The notes under the pieces: generated by a model | The model's input: the letters and a program-made list of their open reading frames with translations, nothing else | The model's database searches: none | What the model was told of the DNA's origin: nothing | Program-made: the position numbers and the translations under genes | Part shown: positions 1 to 8,730 of the stretch, one piece after another | Layout of the letters: each line of letters starts with the position of its first letter | Position numbering within the stretch: position 1 is the first letter of the stretch | Assembly: GCF_000797495.1 (NCBI RefSeq) | Contig: NZ_JTGN01000001.1 | Location: 696,072-760,071 of the forward strand | Direction of reading: 5' to 3' | Length of the DNA: 64,000 nucleotides | Source: Robinsoniella peoriensis | GTDB taxonomy: Bacteria; Bacillota; Clostridia; Lachnospirales; Lachnospiraceae

Positions 1-1350
1 ATTTACACACAGACAGACGAATTCATCTCCTCCGTAACGGCTGATATAGATTCCTTCCATAACATTATGGGACAAAATCTGGGCTACTTTACGTAAAACC
101 ACATCTCCCTGGAAATGACCATAGTAGTCATTATACTGTTTAAAATAATCCACATCCAGCATGATATAACCCAGGGTCTTCAGATTCTCTCTGTGTGTCA
201 TCTTAGTTACCAGTTTATTAAACGACCTCCGGTTATACAATCCGGTTAGTTCATCAAGCTGACTGGCATTTTCCAGCGCCTTTCTTTGCTGAATCATATG
301 TTCATGCTCCATCGCTGCCTGATGGATCTGAATCCTTGAAAGCATACTTTGTGAACGCATCTCATCTTCAATCGCTGTAATCTTCCTGACAATTATATAA
401 TAATCCTGATATGCCTGTCCCAGCTCATCTTCTTCCTGGTACTGCTGGTAATATTTTATTTTAAGGATCTGAATGCGATACAATAATGACAGCGATACAT
501 CATATTCGAATTTCTGTATAATATCCAGCAATTTCTTACAGCGTTCCCTGTCACCAATTTCCAGCATGTTTGCACACATACCTTCTGCCATATCACAGAC
601 AAAAAACTGGTCTTCCACATTCAGTAAGTCGTCTCCCATTAATCTGTCAGCTTTCTCAGCACATTTCTCCCGGTCTCCTGTCATAGCATAGTAAGCACAC
701 CAGCTGCACCCTAACCGGATACGGCTATACACACTGTCATCACACAGTTTTTCACATTTTACAAGAGCCTGTCTGGCACCGTCAGCATCTCCCAGATGTC
801 CGCATACTTCCGCTAAATTAGTCAGATAACAGACCGCAGCCCCAATATTCTCCTCCTCCAGATTGTGCTCAATGTTCGTATATGCCAATTCAAAATATGT
901 CCTGGCTGTTTCCCAGTCTTCTCTGCAGGCAAAGGAATATCCGATATTATTATACAGCTTTCCTGCCATACTGATATCTCCCAGCTTTTCTGCCAGTTTC
1001 TTACCGTCTAAAAAGTAAGACAGCGCCGTCTGGTCATCATTCAGCTTCTGATAATAGAGCCCGGCGCAGTTACACAGCACCAGCATCAAGTCATCAAAAC
1101 CATAATCTTTGCATAATGTACTTGCCCGCAGGAGAAAAAAACCACAGCTGGAATACTCTCCCAATGCCAGGTGGCAGTCCACTAAATATACATTTGCAAA
1201 CGCACAGCCATAGGTGTACTGCTCCGCTTCTGACACATCCAGTAACCTTTTACAAAGCTGCCGTTCTTCTTCCAGATCCGTAAATCGAACCTCCAGAATT
1301 CTCTCCATCAATTTCGTTTCATAAGAATCTAATTTCTTTTTTCTGCTCAT
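1..1350 (-). CDS. TPR-GGDEF protein (putative diguanylate cyclase), 3' end outside window
   Basis: Predicted diguanylate cyclase making c-di-GMP from two GTP, cytosolic because no membrane segment or signal peptide is seen. The frame is open from an ATG at 1350 to the window edge. About 320 N-terminal residues read as tandem helical TPR-like repeats, followed by a GGDEF domain whose YGGDEF motif lies near residue 440, just inside the window. The metal and dimer region (DELTGLYNRRSF, MLDVDYFKQYND) is intact. No RxxD inhibitory site is seen at the usual place five residues before GGDEF. The start overlaps the stop of the neighbouring paralogue in an ATGA arrangement, implying translational coupling. 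The two proteins share the N-terminal pattern RILE(I/V)R(Y/F)TDLEEE, so they are tandem duplicates. The ligand of the TPR part is unknown. Cyclase activity is inferred from the intact motif. Confidence 0.88.
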   Translation of the reverse strand, partial: MSRKKKLDSYETKLMERILEVRFTDLEEERQLCKRLLDVSEAEQYTYGCAFANVYLVDCHLALGEYSSCGFFLLRASTLCKDYGFDDLMLVLCNCAGLYYQKLNDDQTALSYFLDGKKLAEKLGDISMAGKLYNNIGYSFACREDWETARTYFELAYTNIEHNLEEENIGAAVCYLTNLAEVCGHLGDADGARQALVKCEKLCDDSVYSRIRLGCSWCAYYAMTGDREKCAEKADRLMGDDLLNVEDQFFVCDMAEGMCANMLEIGDRERCKKLLDIIQKFEYDVSLSLLYRIQILKIKYYQQYQEEDELGQAYQDYYIIVRKITAIEDEMRSQSMLSRIQIHQAAMEHEHMIQQRKALENASQLDELTGLYNRRSFNKLVTKMTHRENLKTLGYIMLDVDYFKQYNDYYGHFQGDVVLRKVAQILSHNVMEGIYISRYGGDEFVCLCVN

Positions 1351-2927
1351 AATAAATCTACTCTTTTTCTGGAATATGTGTTGCGGCCGGAGCGCTTACT
1401 CTGATAGAGCGCCTGGTCTGCAAGCTGAAACAATAAATGCATTTCTACCTGCGCTTTGTCTTCACCTGCCGCAAAACCAATAGAAAGGGTCACTTCATTG
1501 CTGCAGGGAGACTTTTCATGTGGCAGAGCCTTAGAATGCAGGCTGTCCCTGACACATTTAATAAAATTTTCTATCTCCTCCACCGCTAATCCTTCACAAA
1601 CACATACAAATTCATCTCCCCCATAGCGGCATGAAGAAATTCCGGTTTGTCTGTTTTCTATAAGGCAGCGGGCAATATCCTGGAGAACGAGATCTCCTTT
1701 TAAATGTCCGTAATAATCATTATATTCTTTAAAATAATCTACGTCCAGAATAATAATCCCCATGTTTTGCCGGGCATTTTCACTGGTTCGGTCCCGCATC
1801 AAGGATTCTAAATACCTGCGGCTATATACACCCGTTAATTCATCCACATTCACTTCCCGCTCTAAGGTTTCCTGTTCCGACTGCATAATTTCCTTCTGCT
1901 GTACCAATTGGTCCAGATGAATCTTTGATTTCATAGCATTTACAATCACATTATTTACCTTCGCCCGAAATCCCTCATTTTTCTCATAAAACCTGTGATA
2001 TACCTCTGTGTGTTTTGAAACCGGCTCGAACAAAAACTCATAGCGGATCGTTGTTTCCTCAAGAGCCTGCATCTGATCCACTCCAGCTTCAACGCAGTTA
2101 ACCTGCATAGCCTTTAGAAAATGTTTTGCATAATGGGCATTATTCAAATCCATCATTTTTTGTGTCAGGGTGTGATAAGTCTCGAATGCCGACAGCATGT
2201 CTTCATTTATAACTTCCTGGCTCCGGAGTAAAAGGTCTGCATATTCAAATGCTTTTTCATTTTCACCTACCGCAGCATAGTAGAGGCACCAATTCTTATA
2301 TCCCAGTACCTTCTTCTGCCGGGAATCCGATCCTGTCTGATCATACTCTTCAATAAATTTTCTGGCATCCGCATATTGATTCATAAGTAAAAACACCTCA
2401 GACAGATTGCCCAGTATTGAGAGAAAGACCGGGCTTTCCTCTAATACTGACTGCAGCCGATATGCTTTCAAATAATAATTCAGTGCCTGTTCATAACATC
2501 GATGACGCTGAAATGCAAATGCCAGGTTGTTCAATACCACACATTCTCCTGCCGCATCATTCAGCCGCTCTGCCACTGTAATTGCTTTCAGGTAATATTC
2601 TATGGAGTTTTCTTCATCACCACGCATATCATGATAGATCCCGAACAGACTATATACCCGCAGATGAAGATCGTCCCAGTTATGATTTTCCAGGATCAGA
2701 CTTTGCGCTCCCTGCAGGCACTTTCCTGCATTCTCTTCATCATAAACCGCAATATAGTAATCCCCCAGGTATGTCAGTGCAAATGCTTTACCATAGGAAT
2801 CATTACATTTTTCTGACCAGTCCAGAAGTTCCTGGCACAGCCTCTTTTCTTCTTCCAAATCCGTATAACGAATTTCCAAAATTCGGGACATGATCTTTCT
2901 CATGCCGTGATTTAAATATTCTGTCAT
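1347..2927 (-). CDS. TPR-GGDEF protein (putative diguanylate cyclase)
   Basis: A 526-residue cytosolic protein with an N-terminal array of TPR-like helical repeats (about residues 20-330), a short coiled linker and a C-terminal GGDEF domain (about 360-520). The active-site motif RYGGDEF is complete near residue 435, and the Asp-containing ILDVDYFKEYND segment is present, so c-di-GMP synthesis is plausible. No canonical RxxD product-inhibition site precedes it. An AGAGG ribosome site stands ahead of the ATG at 2927. It starts 14 bp after the oppF stop in the same direction and overlaps the next GGDEF gene by 4 bp, so it appears to be part of the opp operon. TPR modules in Gram-positive bacteria often bind peptides. 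A peptide-responsive cyclase is an inference from position, not something the sequence proves. Confidence 0.9.
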   Translation of the reverse strand: MTEYLNHGMRKIMSRILEIRYTDLEEEKRLCQELLDWSEKCNDSYGKAFALTYLGDYYIAVYDEENAGKCLQGAQSLILENHNWDDLHLRVYSLFGIYHDMRGDEENSIEYYLKAITVAERLNDAAGECVVLNNLAFAFQRHRCYEQALNYYLKAYRLQSVLEESPVFLSILGNLSEVFLLMNQYADARKFIEEYDQTGSDSRQKKVLGYKNWCLYYAAVGENEKAFEYADLLLRSQEVINEDMLSAFETYHTLTQKMMDLNNAHYAKHFLKAMQVNCVEAGVDQMQALEETTIRYEFLFEPVSKHTEVYHRFYEKNEGFRAKVNNVIVNAMKSKIHLDQLVQQKEIMQSEQETLEREVNVDELTGVYSRRYLESLMRDRTSENARQNMGIIILDVDYFKEYNDYYGHLKGDLVLQDIARCLIENRQTGISSCRYGGDEFVCVCEGLAVEEIENFIKCVRDSLHSKALPHEKSPCSNEVTLSIGFAAGEDKAQVEMHLLFQLADQALYQSKRSGRNTYSRKRVDLL

Positions 2928-2941
2928 TCAATTGGCCTCTT

Positions 2942-3904
2942 TTATTGATTTTGTTCTGTATAGTGACAAGCAGCCAGATGGCCGCCGGAAATCTCCTTTA
3001 ATGCAGGTTTTTCATTCATACAACGTTCCTTTGCCCGCTTACAGCGCCCTGCAAAGGGACACCCTTTGATTGACCCGGCAGCTAAAGACATATCATCTGC
3101 CTCCGTGCGCTTGCCGCTTATGATCTGCTCCCGTGAATCTACTGTCAATACCGACTCCAGCAAAAGTCTGGTATAAGGATGCTGCGGGGTTCTATATATT
3201 TCTTTTGTTCTTCCAATCTCCATTATGTGTCCCAGATACATAACAGCCACGCGGTCAGATATATAATGTACCATATTCATATCATGAGCAATAAAAACAT
3301 AAGTTAATCCGATCTCTTTGCCCAAACGTTTCAGCAGATTCATAATCTGGCTCTGAATAGACACATCTAATGCGGCAATCGGTTCATCGCATATCAGCAG
3401 CTCAGGCTCCAATGCCAATGCACGTGCAATTCCGATACGCTGTCTCTGTCCGCCGGAAAATTCATTGGGGAAGCGTCCGGCATGAGCTGTCTGCAGCCCC
3501 ACTGATTCCAGAAGTTCAAAGACCCTGGTTTCTCTCTCTTTTTTCGTTAATCTGTTCTGAATGACCAGGTTTTCAGCAACAATATCTCCCACCGTCATCC
3601 GGGGATTCAGGGACGAATATGGATCCTGAAAGACCATCTGAACTTTGTTTGCAAATGCAAGCCGGTGTTTTCTCCGCTTTAAATCAAGTTTTGCTCCATG
3701 GAAGTACAGGTTTCCTTCTACCTTTGGATAAACACCCATTATGACTCTGGCAAGTGTAGATTTACCACAGCCTGATTCTCCAACAATACCCAGTGTTTCC
3801 CCTTTATTAATCTTCAGATTCACATCCTGCAGCGCCTGAACTCTTCGTTTGTCATTTATCGTAAAGCCCTTGGAGACATGTTCTAACTGAAGTAATGGTT
3901 CCAT
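2942..3904 (-). CDS. oppF: oligopeptide ABC transporter ATP-binding protein OppF
   Basis: One of two ATPases powering an oligopeptide/dipeptide importer on the cytoplasmic face. At 320 residues it has the family length. Walker A GESGCGKS is at about 42-49, the signature FSGGQ at about 149-153 and Walker B LLICDE at about 169-174. The oligopeptide-transporter C-terminal domain with the Cys pattern CPFAGRCKRAKERC is near the end. That cysteine region is typical of Opp/Dpp ATPases and in some members binds an iron-sulfur cluster. The ATG overlaps the oppD stop as TAATG, so the two ATPases should be made in equal amounts. Two GGDEF genes follow directly. Confidence 0.95.
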   Translation of the reverse strand: MEPLLQLEHVSKGFTINDKRRVQALQDVNLKINKGETLGIVGESGCGKSTLARVIMGVYPKVEGNLYFHGAKLDLKRRKHRLAFANKVQMVFQDPYSSLNPRMTVGDIVAENLVIQNRLTKKERETRVFELLESVGLQTAHAGRFPNEFSGGQRQRIGIARALALEPELLICDEPIAALDVSIQSQIMNLLKRLGKEIGLTYVFIAHDMNMVHYISDRVAVMYLGHIMEIGRTKEIYRTPQHPYTRLLLESVLTVDSREQIISGKRTEADDMSLAAGSIKGCPFAGRCKRAKERCMNEKPALKEISGGHLAACHYTEQNQ

Positions 3905-4893
3905 TATGAATATCCTCCTTCTGGGTTATCCCGGTGATAAAGCCAGCAAGATGTCCTGTGTCCATCCTCTATTTCAATTTCAGGCGGATCCGCCAGATGA
4001 CAAATCTTCATACAAGCTTCACAGCGCGGCGCAAAGGAACACCCTTGCGGCAGCTTGTCAAGATCCGGCGGGGCTCCATTAATTGCACGGAGTTCCTTAT
4101 CCTTTTCCAGGTTTGGCAAACTCTCAATTAGGCCGCGTGTATAGGGATGTGCCGGTTTTTCAAACAACCTTCCAACATCACTTTCCTCCACAATTTTACC
4201 TGCATACATAACCGCAACTTTATCCGCAACATTTGCTACGACGCTCAGATCATGGGTTATCATTAATACAGACGTATGCAGCTCTGTCTGCATTTTTTTC
4301 AGTAGAGCCAGAATCTGCATTTGAATGGTGGGATCAAGTGCCGTTGTTGGTTCATCTGCAATCAGCAATACCGGACTGCATGCCAAAGCCATGGCAATCA
4401 TGGCTCTCTGACGCATTCCTCCTGAATACTGATGTGGATACTGCTCTGCACGCAGGGATGCTTCCGGTATCTGTACCATTTCCAGCAGCCGAACCGCTTC
4501 TGACTTACACTCAGCAGACGTTTTTTTTCCATGTCTGCGCAGAGTTTCTGTCACCTGTTTTCCAACCTTCATGGTTGGATTCAGATATGTAAGCGGATCC
4601 TGAAAAATCATGCCTGCCAGCTTCCCTCGTATTTCAAGCATCTCTCTCTCAGAAGCAGCAAGAATATCTCTTCCACCAAGCCAGAGCTCTTCTGCTGTCA
4701 TATCCCCCCCTGATACATCATTGAGTTTTAAAACAGATTTTGCTGTCACACTCTTTCCACATCCGCTTTCTCCTACCAGCGCCAGAATTTCTCCTTTTCT
4801 AACCGACAAAGATACCCCCCGTACAGCATCCAGATTCCCATAACGCTGTTTAAATGACACTCTCAGCTCTTTTATTTTCAGCACTTCGTCCAT
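3904..4893 (-). CDS. oppD: oligopeptide ABC transporter ATP-binding protein OppD
   Basis: Second ATPase of the peptide importer, 329 residues. Walker A GESGCGKS lies at about 41-48, the signature reads YSGGMRQR and Walker B is LLIADEP. The C-terminal oligopeptide domain has the pattern CSFAPRCEACMKIC. The signature is the slightly divergent SGGM form usual for OppD. It overlaps the end of oppC by 44 bp and meets oppF at TAATG, so translation is tightly coupled. The ATG at 4893 gives the standard N-terminus beginning right before the first beta strand. Confidence 0.95.
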   Translation of the reverse strand: MDEVLKIKELRVSFKQRYGNLDAVRGVSLSVRKGEILALVGESGCGKSVTAKSVLKLNDVSGGDMTAEELWLGGRDILAASEREMLEIRGKLAGMIFQDPLTYLNPTMKVGKQVTETLRRHGKKTSAECKSEAVRLLEMVQIPEASLRAEQYPHQYSGGMRQRAMIAMALACSPVLLIADEPTTALDPTIQMQILALLKKMQTELHTSVLMITHDLSVVANVADKVAVMYAGKIVEESDVGRLFEKPAHPYTRGLIESLPNLEKDKELRAINGAPPDLDKLPQGCSFAPRCEACMKICHLADPPEIEIEDGHRTSCWLYHRDNPEGGYS

Positions 4894-5863
4894 GTGTAAT
4901 ATGTCTCCTTATCTTAGGATCCAGAATATCCTGTAATCTGTCACCCAGAAGATTGAACGCCAGCATAAGCAGACAGATGTATATTCCAGGCACTGCTAAC
5001 TGCATCGGATATGTCTGAAACACACCGATGCCTTCATTTGCCATGACCCCCAGAGAGGGATAAGGCGGCGCAACTCCCATTCCGAGCATAGATAAAAACG
5101 CTTCGGTAAAAATAATCCCAGGTATATCCAGAGTAGCATTAACAATAATAATTCCAAACATATTTGGGAGCAGATGTATAAAAATAATCCGTCCTGCACT
5201 GGCTCCCATTATTTTTGCTGCCACCACAAATTCCTGATTTTTCAGCGATAACACCTGACCTCTTACAAGTCTAGCCATACCTGTCCATCCAACAAGGGAA
5301 TACGCAATAATCAAGGAACCGATTCCTCTTGGCAGAACTGCCATCAAAAGCAGGACAATTACCATATAAGGTATACCGCTGACTACCTCCAGAAGACGCA
5401 TCATTATATTGTCAGCTGCTCCTCCCATATATCCCGAGATACTGCCGTATGTAACCCCCACAACACAGTCAATCAATGCCACGGCACCTGCCACAGTCAG
5501 CGAAATTCTTGCACCATACCAGAGCCTTACGAATATATCACGTCCTAAATGGTCTGTACCAAATATATGAATCAATCCATTGACCGGATCTCTGCTGAAA
5601 AATGACTGATTCGCAAAAGCGACATTCTGTGCCGCATAATCAAACGGACTCAGAAAAGGAATCAGTACCGCTCCCAGGATCATTGCCAGAAGGAGAATCA
5701 GAAAAAAACCAGTTGACGGGCTGCTCAGGAAAAGCTGAAATGTTTCCTTACCATAGCTTGGTACAGTATGTATGGCATTCTCTTTCTGCTTCGGTTCATT
5801 CTTCGCTACCCGCTCAAAATACTCAGCCGGTATCCTGCCATTTTCATCCTTCAATTTCAACAC
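4850..5863 (-). CDS. oppC: oligopeptide ABC transporter permease OppC
   Basis: Inner-membrane permease subunit of the peptide importer, 337 residues, with a long hydrophilic N-terminal part, a first membrane helix near residue 50 and five more helices in the C-terminal BPD_transp_1 domain. The cytoplasmic EAA-type coupling loop (VAAKIMGASAGRIIFIHLLPN) contacts the ATPases. The sequence FGTDHLGRDIFVRLWYGARISL is a hallmark of OppC/DppC. After the usual DPKIR terminus there is a short extra basic tail that overlaps the oppD start by 44 bp. It overlaps oppB by 20 bp upstream. Confidence 0.94.
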   Translation of the reverse strand: MLKLKDENGRIPAEYFERVAKNEPKQKENAIHTVPSYGKETFQLFLSSPSTGFFLILLLAMILGAVLIPFLSPFDYAAQNVAFANQSFFSRDPVNGLIHIFGTDHLGRDIFVRLWYGARISLTVAGAVALIDCVVGVTYGSISGYMGGAADNIMMRLLEVVSGIPYMVIVLLLMAVLPRGIGSLIIAYSLVGWTGMARLVRGQVLSLKNQEFVVAAKIMGASAGRIIFIHLLPNMFGIIIVNATLDIPGIIFTEAFLSMLGMGVAPPYPSLGVMANEGIGVFQTYPMQLAVPGIYICLLMLAFNLLGDRLQDILDPKIRRHITHGRSAENKRAESVI

Positions 5864-6812
5864 CTCCCAGCCTGATTCTCGGATCTACGAGACTATGAAT
5901 GACATCTACAACCAAATTACAAAGTACCAGGAAAATACCAAAAAATAAAGTTGTACCCACAATAACCGGATAATCATTTGCCCGAACAGAATCGACAAAA
6001 TACTTTCCAAGTCCCGGTATTGCAAAAACATTTTCAACCGCAAAAGTTCCAGTAAGCAATACCGCGGTCATGGGACCAAGTACTGTTATTACAGGCATAA
6101 CAGCATTTCGGAGGCAATGGCTGAAAATAATTTGCTTTTTACTAAGCCCTTTCATTCTTGCTGTCGTAATATAATCCTTTTCCAGTACTTCCAGCATACT
6201 GGAACGCATAAGCCGGCTGATAATTGCAATCGTACCAAATGCCAGCGAAAAAGAGGGCAGTAACTTACTGCTTTCTCCTTTCCACCCAATGATGTCGAAT
6301 ACATGCATACCGGTAATCTGATACAGCTTAACCCCAAGAAAATACTGCAGTAGAGCTCCCAAAATAAAAGAAGGGACCGACACACCCAGTAATGCTATGA
6401 TCATAATTCCGGTATCCCAGGCTTTCCCTCGTTTAACCGCTGCCATGATCCCCAGTAATAAGCCAATCAGAACCGCAAAGATCAGGGAACGGATTCCAAG
6501 TTCCAGGGACACCGGAAATGCACCGCCGATAATATCGGTGACCTGTCTGCCGCTTACAAGAGAACTTCCAAGGTCTCCCCTGCATACATTCCCAATATAA
6601 ATAAAATATTGTTCAAAGACCGGCTTGTCCAGCCCGTACTTTGCCGTAAGGGCGGCCTGGATAGCCGGTCTGATTGCTTTATTTCCCGAGAACGGATTCC
6701 CGGGAAGCATATGCATTAATAAAAATGTTATGGTTGTCAATACCAGTACTGTAAAAAAAGCATATATGATCCTTTTTACCACATATTGAGCTTGAAAGCG
6801 CAAAATTTTCAC
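5844..6812 (-). CDS. oppB: oligopeptide ABC transporter permease OppB
   Basis: First permease of the importer, 322 residues. The OppB/DppB N-terminal membrane helix is followed by the conserved MHMLPGNPF segment, the five-helix permease domain and an EAA loop (TARMKGLSKKQIIFSHCLRN). The open frame starts with GTG at 6812. A TTG three codons later (6803) is better spaced behind an AGAGGTGA ribosome site, so the true start is one of these two non-ATG codons. It lies 14 bp after oppA and overlaps oppC, consistent with a single operon. Confidence 0.93.
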   Translation of the reverse strand: MKILRFQAQYVVKRIIYAFFTVLVLTTITFLLMHMLPGNPFSGNKAIRPAIQAALTAKYGLDKPVFEQYFIYIGNVCRGDLGSSLVSGRQVTDIIGGAFPVSLELGIRSLIFAVLIGLLLGIMAAVKRGKAWDTGIMIIALLGVSVPSFILGALLQYFLGVKLYQITGMHVFDIIGWKGESSKLLPSFSLAFGTIAIISRLMRSSMLEVLEKDYITTARMKGLSKKQIIFSHCLRNAVMPVITVLGPMTAVLLTGTFAVENVFAIPGLGKYFVDSVRANDYPVIVGTTLFFGIFLVLCNLVVDVIHSLVDPRIRLGGVEIEG

Positions 6813-6826
6813 CTCTGCTCTCTGCC

Positions 6827-8530
6827 TTACCGGGCATTAATAGACGCACCGTCACACACGTTGAAATACTGGAACGGCGTACGTACCAGACCCTCCACTT
6901 TGTCTGACACTGCATATGTAGTACAGGTAAAATACAGCGGCCCCATCGCCATATCATCTAACAATAACTTCTCTGCCTGAATCATCAGTTCCTGTTTTTT
7001 GCCTGCATCACCTTGCTCATCTGCATCTGCCAAAAGCCTGTCATACTCAGGATTGGAGTATTTCCCCATGTTATTGACATTATCACTGGCGAAGTATTCC
7101 AAAAATGTTATTGCAGTATTCTCAGTCGGTCCGTTTGCCTCAATGCTTATATTAAAATCTCCATTTTCTTTGGCTTCCTGAAGTGCTTTCCATGCCTGGG
7201 CATTAATCGTCACATCAATACCAAGATTTGTCTTCCACTGCTGCTGGATATATGCCGCCTGATTCTGGCTGTAAGACGTATCCACAACATCCAGTGTCAG
7301 CTTTATATCTGCGGCTGCTATTTTCAATTCCTCCAGAGCAAGTTCCATATATTTTTTTGCATTTTCCAAATCATATGCGAACAGGCTGCCACGTGCACTG
7401 GCATAGCTTTTCTCTCCGGCACCTGCAATCATCTCCGGCACGAGACCATCTGCTGCAACAGACCCGTCTGCAATCACATTATCAAGAAGACTCTGTGTAT
7501 CAATGGAATAAGCCAGCGCTTTCCGAATATTTTCATTAGCCAGATACTCATTCTCCATATTAAATCCGAGATACCACGTTCCCCCGTCAATATAGGTATG
7601 AATTGCTTTTTCATCTTTATCTTTCACCTGTGCAATCTGCTCACTGTAAATATTGCACAGATCAATTTCTCCGGTTGTAAAAGCATTCAGCCGGGTATTC
7701 GTATCGCCGATCATAGCCAGCTTGACCTTAGGAATCCTGATATCAGAAGCATTGTAATAATCATCCCACTTTTCCAGCATCATATGGTCATCATGGGTCC
7801 ATTCCGTCAGCCTGTACGCCCCGTTCGTAACCATCTTATCCGCATCTTTTCCATATTCCGCAGCACCAATTTCTTCATAAGCCTTTTGATTCATCGGAAA
7901 ATACATGGGCAGTGCTAAAAGGAACAGGCCATCCGTCATAGGATGTGACCATTCAATCTCCAATGTATAATCATCTCTCACCTTAATTCCCAGTTCCGAT
8001 TCATCTGCCTGCCCATTATAAAAAGCTTCTCCGTTTTTAATATTCTCATATAAAAACGAAGCCATGAATGCACCTGTATCCGGCTTCATCTGGGTTACCC
8101 ATGCAAAATAAAAATCCTTTGCGGTAACCGGTTCACCATTGGACCACTTTGCATTCTGCTTTAAGTAAATAACATATTTCGTATTATCTGCACTGATGTC
8201 CCACTTTTCTGCCAAGTCAGCCACCGGCTCGTCATTTTTATCCAGTCTGGCAATACCAGACATGCAGTGTGACAATATACTCATGGCAACCGCATCACAC
8301 ACAAGGATGGAGTTCATCTCAACAGGTTCTGTGGTAATGTCTAACACGACGGTATCTTCATCCGTGGTGCCTGGGAATGCACCTGCTTTCTTCTGAACTG
8401 CATTCTCCTGACCCGTTTGATCTGTATTCACCTGATCTGTTTTGCCTCCGGCACTGGTATTTCCGCAGGACACTAAATTGAACATCACGATTAAAATCAT
8501 TGCAAATGCCAGTAATTTTTTCTTTCTCAT
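6827..8530 (-). CDS. oppA: oligopeptide-binding lipoprotein OppA (SBP family 5)
   Basis: Extracellular substrate-binding protein of the peptide importer, tethered to the membrane by lipid. The N-terminus has a charged start, a hydrophobic core and a lipobox LVSCG with the lipidated Cys at residue 22, followed by a Gly/Thr/Gln-rich linker. The mature part is a family 5 bacterial extracellular solute-binding domain (WSNGEPVTAKDFYFAW and NENIRKALAYSID are typical blocks). Length 567 residues is normal for OppA. A GGGGAAG ribosome site precedes ATG 8530. It is the first gene of the operon behind a perfect consensus promoter. The peptide preference cannot be read from sequence. Confidence 0.95.
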   Translation of the reverse strand: MRKKKLLAFAMILIVMFNLVSCGNTSAGGKTDQVNTDQTGQENAVQKKAGAFPGTTDEDTVVLDITTEPVEMNSILVCDAVAMSILSHCMSGIARLDKNDEPVADLAEKWDISADNTKYVIYLKQNAKWSNGEPVTAKDFYFAWVTQMKPDTGAFMASFLYENIKNGEAFYNGQADESELGIKVRDDYTLEIEWSHPMTDGLFLLALPMYFPMNQKAYEEIGAAEYGKDADKMVTNGAYRLTEWTHDDHMMLEKWDDYYNASDIRIPKVKLAMIGDTNTRLNAFTTGEIDLCNIYSEQIAQVKDKDEKAIHTYIDGGTWYLGFNMENEYLANENIRKALAYSIDTQSLLDNVIADGSVAADGLVPEMIAGAGEKSYASARGSLFAYDLENAKKYMELALEELKIAAADIKLTLDVVDTSYSQNQAAYIQQQWKTNLGIDVTINAQAWKALQEAKENGDFNISIEANGPTENTAITFLEYFASDNVNNMGKYSNPEYDRLLADADEQGDAGKKQELMIQAEKLLLDDMAMGPLYFTCTTYAVSDKVEGLVRTPFQYFNVCDGASINAR

Positions 8531-8587
8531 AATTTACTTCCCCTTTTTTCTAATTAATGTAGAATGGAAATTTATGTATTTGGGGTA

Positions 8588-8617
8588 ATTATAGCATTTA
8601 TTGAAATGTGTTGTCAA
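8588..8617 (-). promoter_or_regulatory. consensus sigma-A promoter of the opp-GGDEF operon
   Basis: On the minus strand TTGACA (8617-8612) and TATAAT (8593-8588) are both perfect and separated by 18 bp. Transcription would start near 8580, giving a leader of about 50 nt before oppA. No clear operator repeat is seen next to it. Confidence 0.85.
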
Positions 8618-8637
8618 TTTATACATGGAGGAGTTTT

Positions 8638-8730
8638 ATGGGGTGGGAAATACGGAAAATAGCTGTGCAAAACGATGCGCATCCTGCCGGAAAAGTGAAT
8701 ACCTTTGTAAAAGTAAAACTTTCATACTAA
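8638..8730 (+). CDS. possible 30-residue small ORF
   Basis: A short frame of 30 codons begins at ATG 8638 behind a strong GGAGGAG site with 4-5 nt spacing. It runs divergently from oppA and overlaps the last bases of the 932-residue gene's stop region. The peptide starts MGWEIRKIAVQND and ends KVNTFVKVKLSY. It is hydrophilic and basic and matches no family I recognise. No convincing plus-strand promoter was found, and the ribosome-like site could be chance. Confidence 0.25.
   Translation: MGWEIRKIAVQNDAHPAGKVNTFVKVKLSY

Noticed and set aside
7013-7918. 301-codon plus-strand open frame across oppA
   Set aside because: It is antisense to a clear binding-protein gene, has no ribosome site and reads as low-quality sequence rich in Ile, Cys and Phe, as expected from the reverse of a conserved gene.
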